A stretch of 35,609 nucleotides of DNA from Microthrixaceae bacterium (GTDB taxonomy: Bacteria; Actinomycetota; Acidimicrobiia; Acidimicrobiales; Microtrichaceae). The notes under the pieces are model-generated. The model did not search any database. It worked only from the letters and a program-made list of their open reading frames with translations, and was not told where the DNA came from. Where the stretch lies: the NCBI GenBank assembly GCA_020027475.1, contig JAHRAZ010000087.1, positions 1 to 35,609 of the forward strand, read 5' to 3'. Shown one piece after another: positions 7,424-15,800 of the stretch (positions within the stretch are counted from its first letter, which is position 1; each line of letters opens with the position of its first letter). A program made the position numbers and the translations under genes.

Positions 7424-9223
7424 ATGTCTGACTACAAAGCCCCCATCAAGGATTCTCTCTTCGCTCTCAGAATGTTCGGGCACCTCAATGACTTGGCAGC
7501 ATCGGAGAAGTACGCACAGGCCGACCCCGAAACGGTCAGCACCGTACTGGGCGAGTTCGGTCGGTTCTTCGAAGAGGTCTTCGGGCCGGTCAATGCGATC
7601 GGTGACACCGAAGGCCTCAAGTGGTCTCCCGAAGGTGTCACCACACCTGCCGAGTTCAAACCGGCCTACGAGAAGTACGTTGAGGCCGGTTGGCAGGGAT
7701 TCGGTGCCGACACAGCGTACGGCGGTGCCGGATGGCCCCAGGGCGTCTATTGCCTCGCCTCCGAGTTCATGAGTGGATCCAATGCAGCGTTGTCGATGCT
7801 CCCCGGACTCACTGTGGGTGCCATGGAGTTGCTTGAACACTGGGGCAGCGAAGAACAGAAAGAGAAGTACCTGCCTCGAATGGTCACCGGAGAGTGGTCG
7901 GGAACCATGAACCTCACCGAACCGCAGGCCGGGTCCGATGTGGGACTGAGCACCACAAAGGCCGATCCGCAGGAAGACGGCTCCTACCTGATCAGCGGAA
8001 CAAAGATCTTCATCTCGTTCGGCGACCACGACCTGACCGAGAACATCATCCACCTGGTGCTGGCCAGAACACCCGATGCACCTCCCGGCACCAGGGGAAT
8101 CTCACTCTTCCTGGTCCCAAAGTTCATGGTCCACGACGACGGCTCGCTCGGCGAGCGCAATGACGTGGACTGCGTTTCGATCGAACACAAGATGGGGATC
8201 CACGCCTCACCCACTTGCGTCCTCAGCTTTGGCGCCCAGGGAGGAGCCGTCGGGTACCTCGTGGGTGAACCCAACCAGGGCATGCGAGCCATGTTCACCA
8301 TGATGAACAACGCCCGACTCTCCGTGGGAACTCAAGGGCTTTCGATCGCCCAGGCTTCCTATCAAAAAGCGGCGATCTATTCCCGTGAGCGATTGCAGGG
8401 ACGCGCCATCGGCAGCGACTCGCCCGGCCCGGTCCCGATCGTTCAGCACCCGGATGTACGCAGGATGCTGCTCACCATGAGGAGCCAACTGGAGGCCATG
8501 CGCAATCTGGTGGCACACACTGCGGCCGCCCTCGACATGTCGCAGGTGACCACCGGTGAGGAATCCGAAGGGTGGACCGAGTCCCTGGAGTTGCTCACGC
8601 CCGTTGTGAAGTCCTTCTGTACGGAGTTGGCCGTCGAGATCACCTCCCTCGCGGTCCAGGTGTTCGGCGGCATGGGCTACATCGAGGAGTCGGGGGTCAG
8701 CCAGCTCTACCGGGACGCCCGCATCGCTCCGATCTACGAGGGCACCAACGGGATCCAGGCAATGGACCTGGTTGGCAGGAAGCTCGGAATCCGAATGGGT
8801 GGGGCCATCGCTGATCAGTTTGGCCGAATGCACGCCACACTCGACGAGTTCCGTGACGCCGGCAGTGAATTCGAAGCCTCTGCGCAGGCATTTTCCTCCG
8901 CTCTCGACCAGCTCGAATCAACCACAGCCTGGATCATGGAACACGGGATGGCCGATCCCCGCGATGCACTGGCCGGAGCTTCCCCCTACCTGATGATCTT
9001 CGGCTACACCACCGGAGCCTGGCTGATGGCCCGCCAGGCAATGACAGCTCGATCGGATCTCGAGGCTGGTTCCGATGACGCCGAGTACCTGGAAGCCAAG
9101 ATCACATCGGCTCGATTCTTCTGTGAGCAGATCTCTCCCAAGGTGGCTGGACTGGTTCCGGCGGTCACCGCCGGCCACGAAATCCTCTATGACATTCCCG
9201 AGGAGCAACTGACAACTTTCTGA
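7424..9223 (+). CDS. Long-form acyl-CoA dehydrogenase (FadE5/DmdC-type)
   Basis: FAD-dependent acyl-CoA dehydrogenase of the ~600-residue class (599 aa) with the extra C-terminal domain found in mycobacterial FadE5 and in DmdC (3-methylmercaptopropionyl-CoA dehydrogenase). Visible: MSDYKAPIKDSLFALRMFG opening, flavin/substrate block MNLTEPQAGSDVG, ISGTKIFIS, QVFGGMGYIEESG, and RDARIAPIYEGTNGIQ with the catalytic Glu in YEGT. It introduces the alpha-beta double bond in acyl-CoA oxidation. DmdC is a possible identity in a marine bacterium, but sequence by eye does not separate it from fatty acyl-CoA enzymes and no other DMSP genes are adjacent. A TAAAAT box 6 nt before the ATG suggests a leaderless mRNA. 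Confidence 0.93.
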   Translation: MSDYKAPIKDSLFALRMFGHLNDLAASEKYAQADPETVSTVLGEFGRFFEEVFGPVNAIGDTEGLKWSPEGVTTPAEFKPAYEKYVEAGWQGFGADTAYGGAGWPQGVYCLASEFMSGSNAALSMLPGLTVGAMELLEHWGSEEQKEKYLPRMVTGEWSGTMNLTEPQAGSDVGLSTTKADPQEDGSYLISGTKIFISFGDHDLTENIIHLVLARTPDAPPGTRGISLFLVPKFMVHDDGSLGERNDVDCVSIEHKMGIHASPTCVLSFGAQGGAVGYLVGEPNQGMRAMFTMMNNARLSVGTQGLSIAQASYQKAAIYSRERLQGRAIGSDSPGPVPIVQHPDVRRMLLTMRSQLEAMRNLVAHTAAALDMSQVTTGEESEGWTESLELLTPVVKSFCTELAVEITSLAVQVFGGMGYIEESGVSQLYRDARIAPIYEGTNGIQAMDLVGRKLGIRMGGAIADQFGRMHATLDEFRDAGSEFEASAQAFSSALDQLESTTAWIMEHGMADPRDALAGASPYLMIFGYTTGAWLMARQAMTARSDLEAGSDDAEYLEAKITSARFFCEQISPKVAGLVPAVTAGHEILYDIPEEQLTTF

Positions 9224-9251
9224 GTGCGCCCAGTCGGGCAGGTCGAGGGAT

Positions 9252-9257
9252 TAGTTT
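9252..9257 (+). promoter_or_regulatory. -10 box for the unknown 196-aa protein
   Basis: TAGTTT, 6 nt before the ATG at 9264; leaderless geometry. Confidence 0.4.
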
Positions 9258-9263
9258 CCGATC

Positions 9264-9854
9264 ATGCTGGATCACGTCTTCACCGACGCCATAGGTGCGC
9301 TCCGGGACGCCTTGGAGCGTGCACTGTTGGAGCGACAGGCGTTCGAGGAACGCCTGCATGCTGACGTACTGCTCGGCGACCTGACTTGGGAAACCAGCTA
9401 TGGACTACCCGGCGAAGGGAGTCCGCCCAGAGTGCGCGCAGACCTGACTCTTCAGTGGCCAACGTGGTCCCAGACTGCCTACCGCTCCTGGTACATCGAT
9501 GAGGAACTCGCAGAGCTGCCGCGAATCGACATTGAGGTGGTGATGAGGATCCAGGGCTTGGTGAGTAGCCCGGAACCGTCGAAGGTTCTTGCGGTCCTGC
9601 CTCGCGAGAGTCCACAAATTGCCGGCGAGACGCTGAAACGTGCGGGCGCAACTGTGGAGACTGTTCATTCGAGTGACTTGCGCAGCAGTGAACACGCTCT
9701 GGAAGTGTCCTACGAGGGCACGTATGAACTCGACGAGTCGGCCCTCGCTGACGGCTCGATACTGGATCACCACTTCAGCGCGATCGGGGGCTGGATTTCG
9801 TCGACTCTGGTCAAACTGGGAGATCTCGACATGTTGTACTTGCCGGCCACCTGA
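9264..9854 (+). CDS. Hypothetical protein
   Basis: I do not recognise this 196-residue protein. It is soluble and acidic, with no signal peptide or membrane segment. It begins with an amphipathic helix (residues ~1-32, DHVFTDAIGALRDALERALL) followed by mixed strand-rich sequence (LGDLTWETSYGLPG, RADLTLQWPTW) and a conserved-looking ending (ILDHHFSAIGGWISSTLVKLGDLDMLYLP). It looks coding, because a TAGTTT box lies 6 nt upstream of the ATG and it fills the gap between two confident genes. It converges on the potassium channel gene (31 bp between stops). No function is proposed. Confidence 0.7.
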   Translation: MLDHVFTDAIGALRDALERALLERQAFEERLHADVLLGDLTWETSYGLPGEGSPPRVRADLTLQWPTWSQTAYRSWYIDEELAELPRIDIEVVMRIQGLVSSPEPSKVLAVLPRESPQIAGETLKRAGATVETVHSSDLRSSEHALEVSYEGTYELDESALADGSILDHHFSAIGGWISSTLVKLGDLDMLYLPAT

Positions 9855-9885
9855 ACAGCCGTCGGAATCGGGTGTCTTCCCGCTG

Positions 9886-10869
9886 TCAGTAGTCGGCTTC
9901 AGACTTCAGATTCTGGAGCTGTTTGCCGGTTCCGATCGCTATCAGGATCTGACCCTCGGACAACACCGTGCCGCTGTCAGGATTGGTTGTGAACGAACCA
10001 TCACGATTTCGCATTCCCAGAACCAATGTGCCGGTGCGTGCGCCGATGTCGGCATCGGCGAGGCTCCGCCCGACCAATGGGGATCCCTCCGGCAATTCGA
10101 TTTCTTCGAGCCTGAACTCCAACTCCCGATCGTGCATCACTACATCCACGAATTCCGACACATGTGGTTGAGCCACCAGAGCCGCCATCCTCGCTCCACC
10201 CAGCTCATGTGGATTCACCACACGGTCTGCACCGGCGCGGAGCATCTTGTTCGCAGTTGATTCAGCACGCGAGCGCGCCACGATGAATGCCGAAGGGTTT
10301 GCAGCCCGGGCGGACAGGGTCACGAACAGGTTGTCCGAGTCGGTTGCGAGGGCAGCGATCAGCATCGAGGCACGCTCCAAGCCGGCCGCCTTGAGCGCCG
10401 CGTCCTCGGTGGCGTTTCCCACAACGTACGGATACGGGCACCCGAGGAGACTCGACTCGTCAATGTCCACGACAACAACCTCGAGCTCGTCATCCAGATG
10501 ATGAGCGAATGACCGACCGACACGACCCCACCCACAAAGGACGATGTGGCCGCTTCTGTGTGCGATTGCCTTGTCCATGCGGCGCCTCCCAAACATTTTC
10601 TGTAGATGACCTTCAACCACGAACTCGACCACTTGACCGATCGCAAACGCCACCGACGCAAAACCGAGTGTGATCAGAACTATCGTGAACCACTTTTCGG
10701 CGTCTCCGAATACCTCCACCTCGGTGAACCCAACCGTGGAAATGGTCGTGAACGTCTGGTAGATCGCATTGATGGGTTCAAAACCCAACACGAGATACCC
10801 GACAACGCCAAATACGATCACTGCACTCAAGAGAGTGAGGGAAACCAGCAGGCGCCTACCCGGACTCAC
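9886..10869 (-). CDS. Potassium channel with RCK (TrkA-N/TrkA-C) domains
   Basis: 327-residue two-helix K+ channel of MthK/Kch layout. TM1 is at about 8-30, then a pore helix and filter TTISTVGFTEV (41-51), TM2 at about 60-85, a Rossmann RCK_N domain starting GHIVLCGWGRVGRS (107-120), and an RCK_C domain from about 240 (ELEFRLEEIELPEGSPLVGRS) to the end. The filter is TVGF rather than the classic TVGY, a substitution seen in many prokaryotic channels. The acidic residues at the end of the first RCK_N strands (VVVVDIDESS) suit NAD or nucleotide control. GTG start with TAACAT 7 nt upstream (leaderless). It follows the GYF_2 gene by 63 bp on the same strand but probably has its own promoter. Confidence 0.92.
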   Translation of the reverse strand: MSPGRRLLVSLTLLSAVIVFGVVGYLVLGFEPINAIYQTFTTISTVGFTEVEVFGDAEKWFTIVLITLGFASVAFAIGQVVEFVVEGHLQKMFGRRRMDKAIAHRSGHIVLCGWGRVGRSFAHHLDDELEVVVVDIDESSLLGCPYPYVVGNATEDAALKAAGLERASMLIAALATDSDNLFVTLSARAANPSAFIVARSRAESTANKMLRAGADRVVNPHELGGARMAALVAQPHVSEFVDVVMHDRELEFRLEEIELPEGSPLVGRSLADADIGARTGTLVLGMRNRDGSFTTNPDSGTVLSEGQILIAIGTGKQLQNLKSEADY

Positions 10870-10876
10870 ACCGGCG

Positions 10877-10882
10877 ATGTTA
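10877..10882 (-). promoter_or_regulatory. -10 box for the K+ channel gene
   Basis: TAACAT on the minus strand, 7 nt before the GTG at 10869. Confidence 0.45.
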
Positions 10883-10932
10883 GGGCCAGTCCGCCCAAGT
10901 GCTGGTCAATTCAGTCTGTCGTCTGTCTGGCC

Positions 10933-11916
10933 TCAGCCCTCAAGGCTGTGGGCCAACTGAGCAGCAACGGCCGCAAAGTCCCTCTCAAGAGCATCGGTGT
11001 CCACGATGTGCTCGGCCGACACGTAGTCCTCGAGGGCCAGCAACAAAGACACCGAAGCCGTGCTGATGGCGTCAGGCCCGCCCGCAGTGACAACGACTTC
11101 ACCGTGTTCTCCAGCGCTTGCGGAACTCGCACCTGCGTAGCCGGGACTACTCCAGGTCATGTCCAGAGTTGCGTGACCGTGCGGATCTGCAACCAGTTGC
11201 CCAGTGATCTGAGTCAGCGAAACGCTGAGTGACCCGCTGTCCGGGTCCTCGAAGTGCAGATCGTGCATTCCATCATCACCGGATTCGGAGATCATGGACA
11301 GTCCGAGCAGGTTGGTGGCGGACAACAACGACTCCGTGAATCGTTCGTCGATCTGTTCCACCAACGCTGCGGCTTCTGCCCGCGCCCGACTGCGCGTGAT
11401 GAGATCCGCGAAGTTCTGGCCGTGCATCGGGTCGAGTCCCATCGCACTACCCGCCCTGAAACCTTCAACCGGCCGGCCAACTGCGGAGAAGTCCGCTGCG
11501 GTTGGTTCAACCTCGATCGGAGCGAGATCACTCGCCTGGTCGTACGGTGCGCCGACACCGGCTCCAGCCGTCGCCACCTGCGGATCCACGGCTTGGGGTT
11601 GTCCCTGCCCGGATTGCGATCCTTGCCCGGGTTGCTGTTGCGCAGGCTGAGGCTGTGTGGGCTGAGGCTGTGGAGCAAAAGCATCGGTAGGCGCTTGTGA
11701 TCCCGTGCGCCGGCGCTGAATCTCCGCGGCCACCGCGGGGTTGGCGGCAAAGGTGGTCCAGTCACCGATGCCCGGCCACCACAGCGGAGTGACGTCCTGA
11801 AGGCGTCCGGCCACGACCTCACTGATGAGGAGTTCCAGCGTGTAAGGACCGCGCTGGTCGTCAGGTCCGAGAACCACATAGGCGTTGGGTTGATCAAATG
11901 GGGGCAGATCAGTCAT
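10933..11916 (-). CDS. GYF_2-domain protein with Pro/Gln-rich linker
   Basis: 327 residues. Residues ~10-55 match a GYF_2 (DUF4339-type) domain: YVVLGPDDQRGPYTLELL, then VVAGRLQDVTPLWWPG, GDWTTF. This fold usually binds peptides. It is followed by a low-complexity linker rich in Gln, Pro and Gly (about 70-105) and a ~200-residue C-terminal region (from FRAGSAMGLDPMHGQNFADLI) that I do not recognise, with alternating small and acidic residues and no membrane span. The start is the ATG at 11916; the frame is open 6 codons further upstream without support. It diverges from an acyl-CoA dehydrogenase and precedes the K+ channel. A scaffold or regulatory role is conceivable but unproven. Confidence 0.75.
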   Translation of the reverse strand: MTDLPPFDQPNAYVVLGPDDQRGPYTLELLISEVVAGRLQDVTPLWWPGIGDWTTFAANPAVAAEIQRRRTGSQAPTDAFAPQPQPTQPQPAQQQPGQGSQSGQGQPQAVDPQVATAGAGVGAPYDQASDLAPIEVEPTAADFSAVGRPVEGFRAGSAMGLDPMHGQNFADLITRSRARAEAAALVEQIDERFTESLLSATNLLGLSMISESGDDGMHDLHFEDPDSGSLSVSLTQITGQLVADPHGHATLDMTWSSPGYAGASSASAGEHGEVVVTAGGPDAISTASVSLLLALEDYVSAEHIVDTDALERDFAAVAAQLAHSLEG

Positions 11917-12005
11917 CTGATGAGCCTGCCACAATCACCAAGCCCGTTCCGAGCCTCGGTCCCACCCGGTGCCGAAGTATTGTGCGCGACGAACACGGGA
12001 GGCCC

Positions 12006-13166
12006 ATGGATATCAATCTCAGCGAAGAACAACTTGCATTCCAACAGACCATTCGCGACTTCACCGACCGCGAGATTCGACCTGTCGCACGGGAGATGGA
12101 GCAGTCCGGCACGTATCCCACGGAAATCGTCGAAGGTATGAAGGAAATGGGGCTGTTCGGTCTCACGATCCCGGCTGAACTCGGTGGTCTGGGGGTCGAT
12201 ACCCTCAGTCTCGCGATCGTGTTCGAAGAACTGTCGCGCGGCTGGATGGGAATCGCGGGCATTCTCGGCAGTCATGGAATGGCCTGCAAACTGATCACCG
12301 AGCACGGCACCGCCGCGCAGAAGGACCGCTACCTCGTCGATCTCGCCTCGGGTGCGCGCCGATCCGGGCTTGCACTCACCGAACCAGACGCTGGATCGGA
12401 TCTCCAGGGAATCCGCACCGTGGCCCGAAAGGACCGCGACCGCTACCTTGTCTCGGGCACCAAGACCTGGATCACCAACGCACGCCATGCCGATCCACTG
12501 CCCGTTCTGGTGAAGACCGACCCGGAACAGGATCCTCCGCATCGAGGCATGTCCATTCTCCTGGTGGAAGCGGGCACACCCGGGATGACGATCACCCGCG
12601 ATCTTGCGAAACTTGGCTACAAGGGTCCGGAGACTTGCGAGATCGTTTTCGACGAAGCTGTGGTGCCCGCGGAAAATCTCCTCGGCAATATTGAGGGCCT
12701 TGGCATGTCGCAGGCCATATCAGGGCTGCAAACAGGTCGGGTGAACATAGCTGCGCGAGCAGTGGGGGTGGCACACAGGGCGCTCGAAGAAGCTCTGAAC
12801 TACTCGGGCGAGCGCGAAGCGTTCGGTCGCCCGATCGGTGATTTCCAGGCCGTTCAGCTCAAGATTGCGGACATGGCAACCAAGATTCAGGCTGCTCGGC
12901 AACTCACCTGGTGGGCAGCGGCCCGATTGGACGAAGGCCAAGGTGCTGCCACCGAACCAGCGATGGCCAAGCTGTTCGCCTCAGAGGTGGCACTCGAGGC
13001 GAGCCTGGACAGCATGCGCATACACGGCGGATACGGATACTCCACCGAATTCGAGGTTGAACGCCTGTACCGGGATGCTCCACTCATGGCCATCGGCGAG
13101 GGTACCAACGACATTCTGCGCACGGTGATCGCCAAGGAACTCCGCAAAACTGGTCTCACCGACTGA
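12006..13166 (+). CDS. Acyl-CoA dehydrogenase
   Basis: Canonical-length (386 aa) FAD-dependent acyl-CoA dehydrogenase. Domains in order are an N-terminal helical part (LSEEQLAFQQTIRDFTDREIRP), the middle beta domain with GLALTEPDAGSDLQGI and YLVSGTKTWITN, and a C-terminal helical part with GREAFGRPIGDFQ-type sequence (GEREAFGRPIGDFQAVQ), HGGYGYS and AIGEGTNDILR with Glu at the usual catalytic place. Substrate may be a short or branched acyl-CoA; this is inference. The frame extends upstream to 11898, but homology begins at ATG 12006, 3 nt after a GGGAGG Shine-Dalgarno-like box. It diverges from the GYF_2 gene; TATTGT at 11977-11982 could be its -10. Confidence 0.94.
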   Translation: MDINLSEEQLAFQQTIRDFTDREIRPVAREMEQSGTYPTEIVEGMKEMGLFGLTIPAELGGLGVDTLSLAIVFEELSRGWMGIAGILGSHGMACKLITEHGTAAQKDRYLVDLASGARRSGLALTEPDAGSDLQGIRTVARKDRDRYLVSGTKTWITNARHADPLPVLVKTDPEQDPPHRGMSILLVEAGTPGMTITRDLAKLGYKGPETCEIVFDEAVVPAENLLGNIEGLGMSQAISGLQTGRVNIAARAVGVAHRALEEALNYSGEREAFGRPIGDFQAVQLKIADMATKIQAARQLTWWAAARLDEGQGAATEPAMAKLFASEVALEASLDSMRIHGGYGYSTEFEVERLYRDAPLMAIGEGTNDILRTVIAKELRKTGLTD

Positions 13167-13170
13167 CGGC

Positions 13171-13189
13171 CGGCGGGCTGACGCCGCCG
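13171..13189. terminator. GC hairpin between convergent genes
   Basis: CGGCGG (13171-13176) pairs with CCGCCG (13184-13189) around a 7-nt loop, in the 29-bp gap between two convergent stops. There is no T run, so its strength is doubtful. Confidence 0.3.
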
Positions 13190-13195
13190 TTGACC

Positions 13196-14131
13196 TCACG
13201 ACGCCGGGGCACTGGAACGATCCGACAGGCCCCAGAAATCCACGATGTTCCAGACCGCGACATAGGTGGGGAAGCTCTCCGTTGTCGGGTAGTGGTGATC
13301 CAGGCCGTTGACAAAATCGTACTGAACCACGATGTCGTTGCGACAGTTGTCAGCGACGACATGTACCACCCCGGTGGTCTCGTCACCGGTTTCGCCCTCA
13401 CATCCCGCGCCCTCGGCCACCTCTTCGATGGAACTCGGCACGCTCGGCACGTTGCCGACGTCCTGAACTGCAGATTGACCTCCAAGTGGCGGAACGATCG
13501 TGTCCTCGGAACCCGAAATCTGGAAGAAGGGAACGGCCCCGGCGGGTTTGCAGTCCGAGTAATCAGTGCCCGCGTAGGAGGCTGCGCCCACAAGCTGGTC
13601 CGGCCGCTCACAGTTGTAGCGGTACGTCATCATTCCGCCGTTGCTGTATCCAGTCATGTAGATCTGCTCGGGATCGCCACGATACTCCTCGACCATCTGC
13701 TCAATCACGGCGTCCAGGAATGCCACGTCATCGACGCCGCCGGATTCTGCCTCACCACAACATCCACCTGCGTTCCAGGACTTCTCGACACCCTCGGGGA
13801 ACACCATCAGCAGGTTGTGACCCACAACGGCTTCCGGCCACTCGGCCATGGTGGCCATCTCCTCCGCGGTGCCGTTCAATCCGTGCAGGTTCACGACCAA
13901 CGGAAGTTTCTCGTCAGAAAGGTCGGGATCATGATCCTCCGGAGAAACCACCAGGGCCTTTCGGCCGTGCTGACCGTCGATCGTCGACCAGTCGGCCCTC
14001 GCCCCGTCCACTCCAAGATTCACACCGCACGCGCCCAGGGCGAGAATCATCGCCACACCGAAAAACAGCGCTGCAACCATTCGACCCGGGCGCTCAGGGC
14101 TCCAAACCATCGGTCTCTCTGCAATCGACAC
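13196..14131 (-). CDS. Secreted lipoprotein esterase, PHB-depolymerase/LpqC-like
   Basis: 311-residue alpha/beta-hydrolase of the esterase-PHB depolymerase family. The N-terminus is a lipoprotein signal (RMVAALFFGVAMILALGAC, Cys at the lipobox), so it should be anchored outside the membrane. Catalytic features: oxyanion NLHG, nucleophile GYSNGG, acid in GSEDTIVP and histidine in GLDHHYP. A CC pair (NAGGCCGEAESGGVDDVAFL) is typical of this family. It would cleave ester bonds in polyesters, feruloyl esters or similar. The start is placed at GTG 14131 because TACTGT lies 6 nt upstream; ATG 14110 and ATG 14080 are alternatives that keep the signal peptide. It is divergent from the SBBP-repeat lipoprotein. 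Confidence 0.88.
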   Translation of the reverse strand: MSIAERPMVWSPERPGRMVAALFFGVAMILALGACGVNLGVDGARADWSTIDGQHGRKALVVSPEDHDPDLSDEKLPLVVNLHGLNGTAEEMATMAEWPEAVVGHNLLMVFPEGVEKSWNAGGCCGEAESGGVDDVAFLDAVIEQMVEEYRGDPEQIYMTGYSNGGMMTYRYNCERPDQLVGAASYAGTDYSDCKPAGAVPFFQISGSEDTIVPPLGGQSAVQDVGNVPSVPSSIEEVAEGAGCEGETGDETTGVVHVVADNCRNDIVVQYDFVNGLDHHYPTTESFPTYVAVWNIVDFWGLSDRSSAPAS

Positions 14132-14137
14132 GGGATC

Positions 14138-14143
14138 ACAGTA
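14138..14143 (-). promoter_or_regulatory. -10 box for the esterase gene
   Basis: TACTGT on the minus strand, 6 nt before GTG 14131. Confidence 0.4.
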
Positions 14144-14224
14144 GGAACCCCCGGGCCTCCAGTCGAAATCGACAAGGCAGAGCAAGAAACAAATCGTTGC
14201 ACGTACTCCATGCAGAATCGCATC

Positions 14225-14230
14225 TACCAT
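14225..14230 (+). promoter_or_regulatory. -10 box for the SBBP-repeat lipoprotein
   Basis: TACCAT, 7 nt before the GTG at 14238; leaderless geometry. Confidence 0.4.
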
Positions 14231-14237
14231 TCCGAAC

Positions 14238-15788
14238 GTGAATGAGGCTCCACCCGACCCGGCGACTGACGCCCGCACAACTCGATCGCGCTGGGTGCTG
14301 TTACGACACGGTCTTGTGGTGCTGTCCGTCGCCGGACTGGCTGCCGTGTCCGCATGTTCATCTCGTTCCGACGAAGCCAGCCCGACTCTGCGCAGCACCA
14401 CCACTACCATTCCGACCACGGCTCCCCCGCTGGAGGAAGATGTTGAAGACCCGCCGCCACAAGCCTGGGTGGTGCAGGTGGGAAGTGACGCCGACGATGC
14501 CTTTCTGTCGGTCTCGTCACGCCGTGACGAACTGGTGGCGGTCGGATACACCGAGGGTGACCTCGAGGGCACCAATGCGGGAGGCCGAGACGTGCTGATC
14601 GCAACCGTCGACACGGCCGCGGAGGTGAAGAACCTTCGCCAAGCCGGCACCGGATCGACCGAGGAAGCACGGGGCGTGAGTGGAGACGATCCGACCATTG
14701 CCTGCGGGGTTTCGGGCACCGACCAAGCGGCGGCGGTGTCACCCCTCGACGCATGGTGCAGCTCCGTTGACGACCTTGGCCGACTGACCGATGCGGGCAC
14801 GCTCGGCAGCGAGGTCAACGACGAGATCAACGGTGTGGGAATGGGCACCAACTCCCTGGGGTACGCAGCGGGTTTCGCCGAGGGGTTCTTCCCCGGAGCA
14901 AGCGACAGCACCGCCGGATTCCTCGGCCAGGGTGATGCCTTGTTGTGGAAACTCGATGGCGCCGAGGATCCAGCCTGGATACGCCAGTTCGGCACTGCCG
15001 AACGCGACGCCGCCACCTCTGCGACAACACTTGGTGATCGAGATGCCCTTGTGGTTGGAGACACGGAAGGGGATCTGGATCAAACGTCCGCCGGCGGCTC
15101 CGATGCGTTCATCGGTCGATTCGACCAAGCCGGTCTTCCGCGCTGGATACGCCAATTCGGCAGCAGCGGAGATGATCTTGCAACCGGGGTCGCCGCAGGA
15201 GGGGACCGAACCCGCGCGACCGAAACCTTCATGATGGTCGGTGTGACCGACGGCGCCTTGGCCCCGCTCCACAGCGAATCCGCTGCATCACCCGAGCTCG
15301 CTCCGGAAGTCCCCGAACCCCAACCTGATGGTGGAGCTGATGACTCCGGCACGGCTGAGGCCAACGCAGGAGGAACCGATGCGTTCGTAACCGGTTTCGA
15401 TCCAACGGGCCGACTCATCTGGGCCATCCAGATCGGTTCCGCGCAGGATGACTCCGCAGCGGCAGTGGCAGTTGATGGAACAACCGTACTGATGGCAGGC
15501 ACCACCTCCGGATCCCTCGACACCACCAACGCCCCGCCTGCTGGTGGAACCGACGGATTCCTTGCCGGGGTGGATTCGCTCACCGGCCACGTACGTTGGA
15601 TCACGCAGTTCGGGACACCCGACAACGAGGTTGTACACAGCGTGACCACAACAGGAGACGGGCTCGCGGTCGTTGCCGGCCAGACGACCGGAGCAATGGG
15701 AGAGGAGATCTCAGCAGGTGGAGTCGACGGATTCCTGATCGCATTCGAGTTGCCAAACAGCGGCGGCGCCGCTGCATCGATCCTCTGA
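14238..15788 (+). CDS. SBBP-repeat lipoprotein (beta-propeller-like)
   Basis: 516-residue exported protein. The signal peptide (about 17-40) ends in a lipobox (AVSAC), followed by a Thr/Pro-rich linker (STTTTIPTTAPP) that would hold the domain off the membrane. The body consists of at least five SBBP-type units, each opening with a W-x-x-Q-x-G-(S/T) strand (WVVQVGSDADD, WIRQFGTAERD, WIRQFGSSGDD, WAIQIGSAQDD, WITQFGTPDNE) and continuing with (V/A)-x-GxTxGxL...AGGxDAF. Such repeats build propeller-like surface proteins of unknown ligand. GTG start. The AlkZ-fold gene follows after 12 bp, so the two may share a transcript although no functional link is evident. Confidence 0.85.
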   Translation: MNEAPPDPATDARTTRSRWVLLRHGLVVLSVAGLAAVSACSSRSDEASPTLRSTTTTIPTTAPPLEEDVEDPPPQAWVVQVGSDADDAFLSVSSRRDELVAVGYTEGDLEGTNAGGRDVLIATVDTAAEVKNLRQAGTGSTEEARGVSGDDPTIACGVSGTDQAAAVSPLDAWCSSVDDLGRLTDAGTLGSEVNDEINGVGMGTNSLGYAAGFAEGFFPGASDSTAGFLGQGDALLWKLDGAEDPAWIRQFGTAERDAATSATTLGDRDALVVGDTEGDLDQTSAGGSDAFIGRFDQAGLPRWIRQFGSSGDDLATGVAAGGDRTRATETFMMVGVTDGALAPLHSESAASPELAPEVPEPQPDGGADDSGTAEANAGGTDAFVTGFDPTGRLIWAIQIGSAQDDSAAAVAVDGTTVLMAGTTSGSLDTTNAPPAGGTDGFLAGVDSLTGHVRWITQFGTPDNEVVHSVTTTGDGLAVVAGQTTGAMGEEISAGGVDGFLIAFELPNSGGAAASIL

Positions 15789-15800
15789 CACACTTGCGCT

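Noticed and set aside
7424-9223. Firm assignment as DmdC of DMSP degradation
   Set aside because: The long-form architecture is shared with FadE5-type fatty acyl-CoA dehydrogenases, and no dmdA, dmdB or dmdD is adjacent.
13190-14245. 351-codon plus-strand open frame opposite the esterase
   Set aside because: The esterase on the other strand has a lipobox and catalytic triad; the opposite frame shows no family features.
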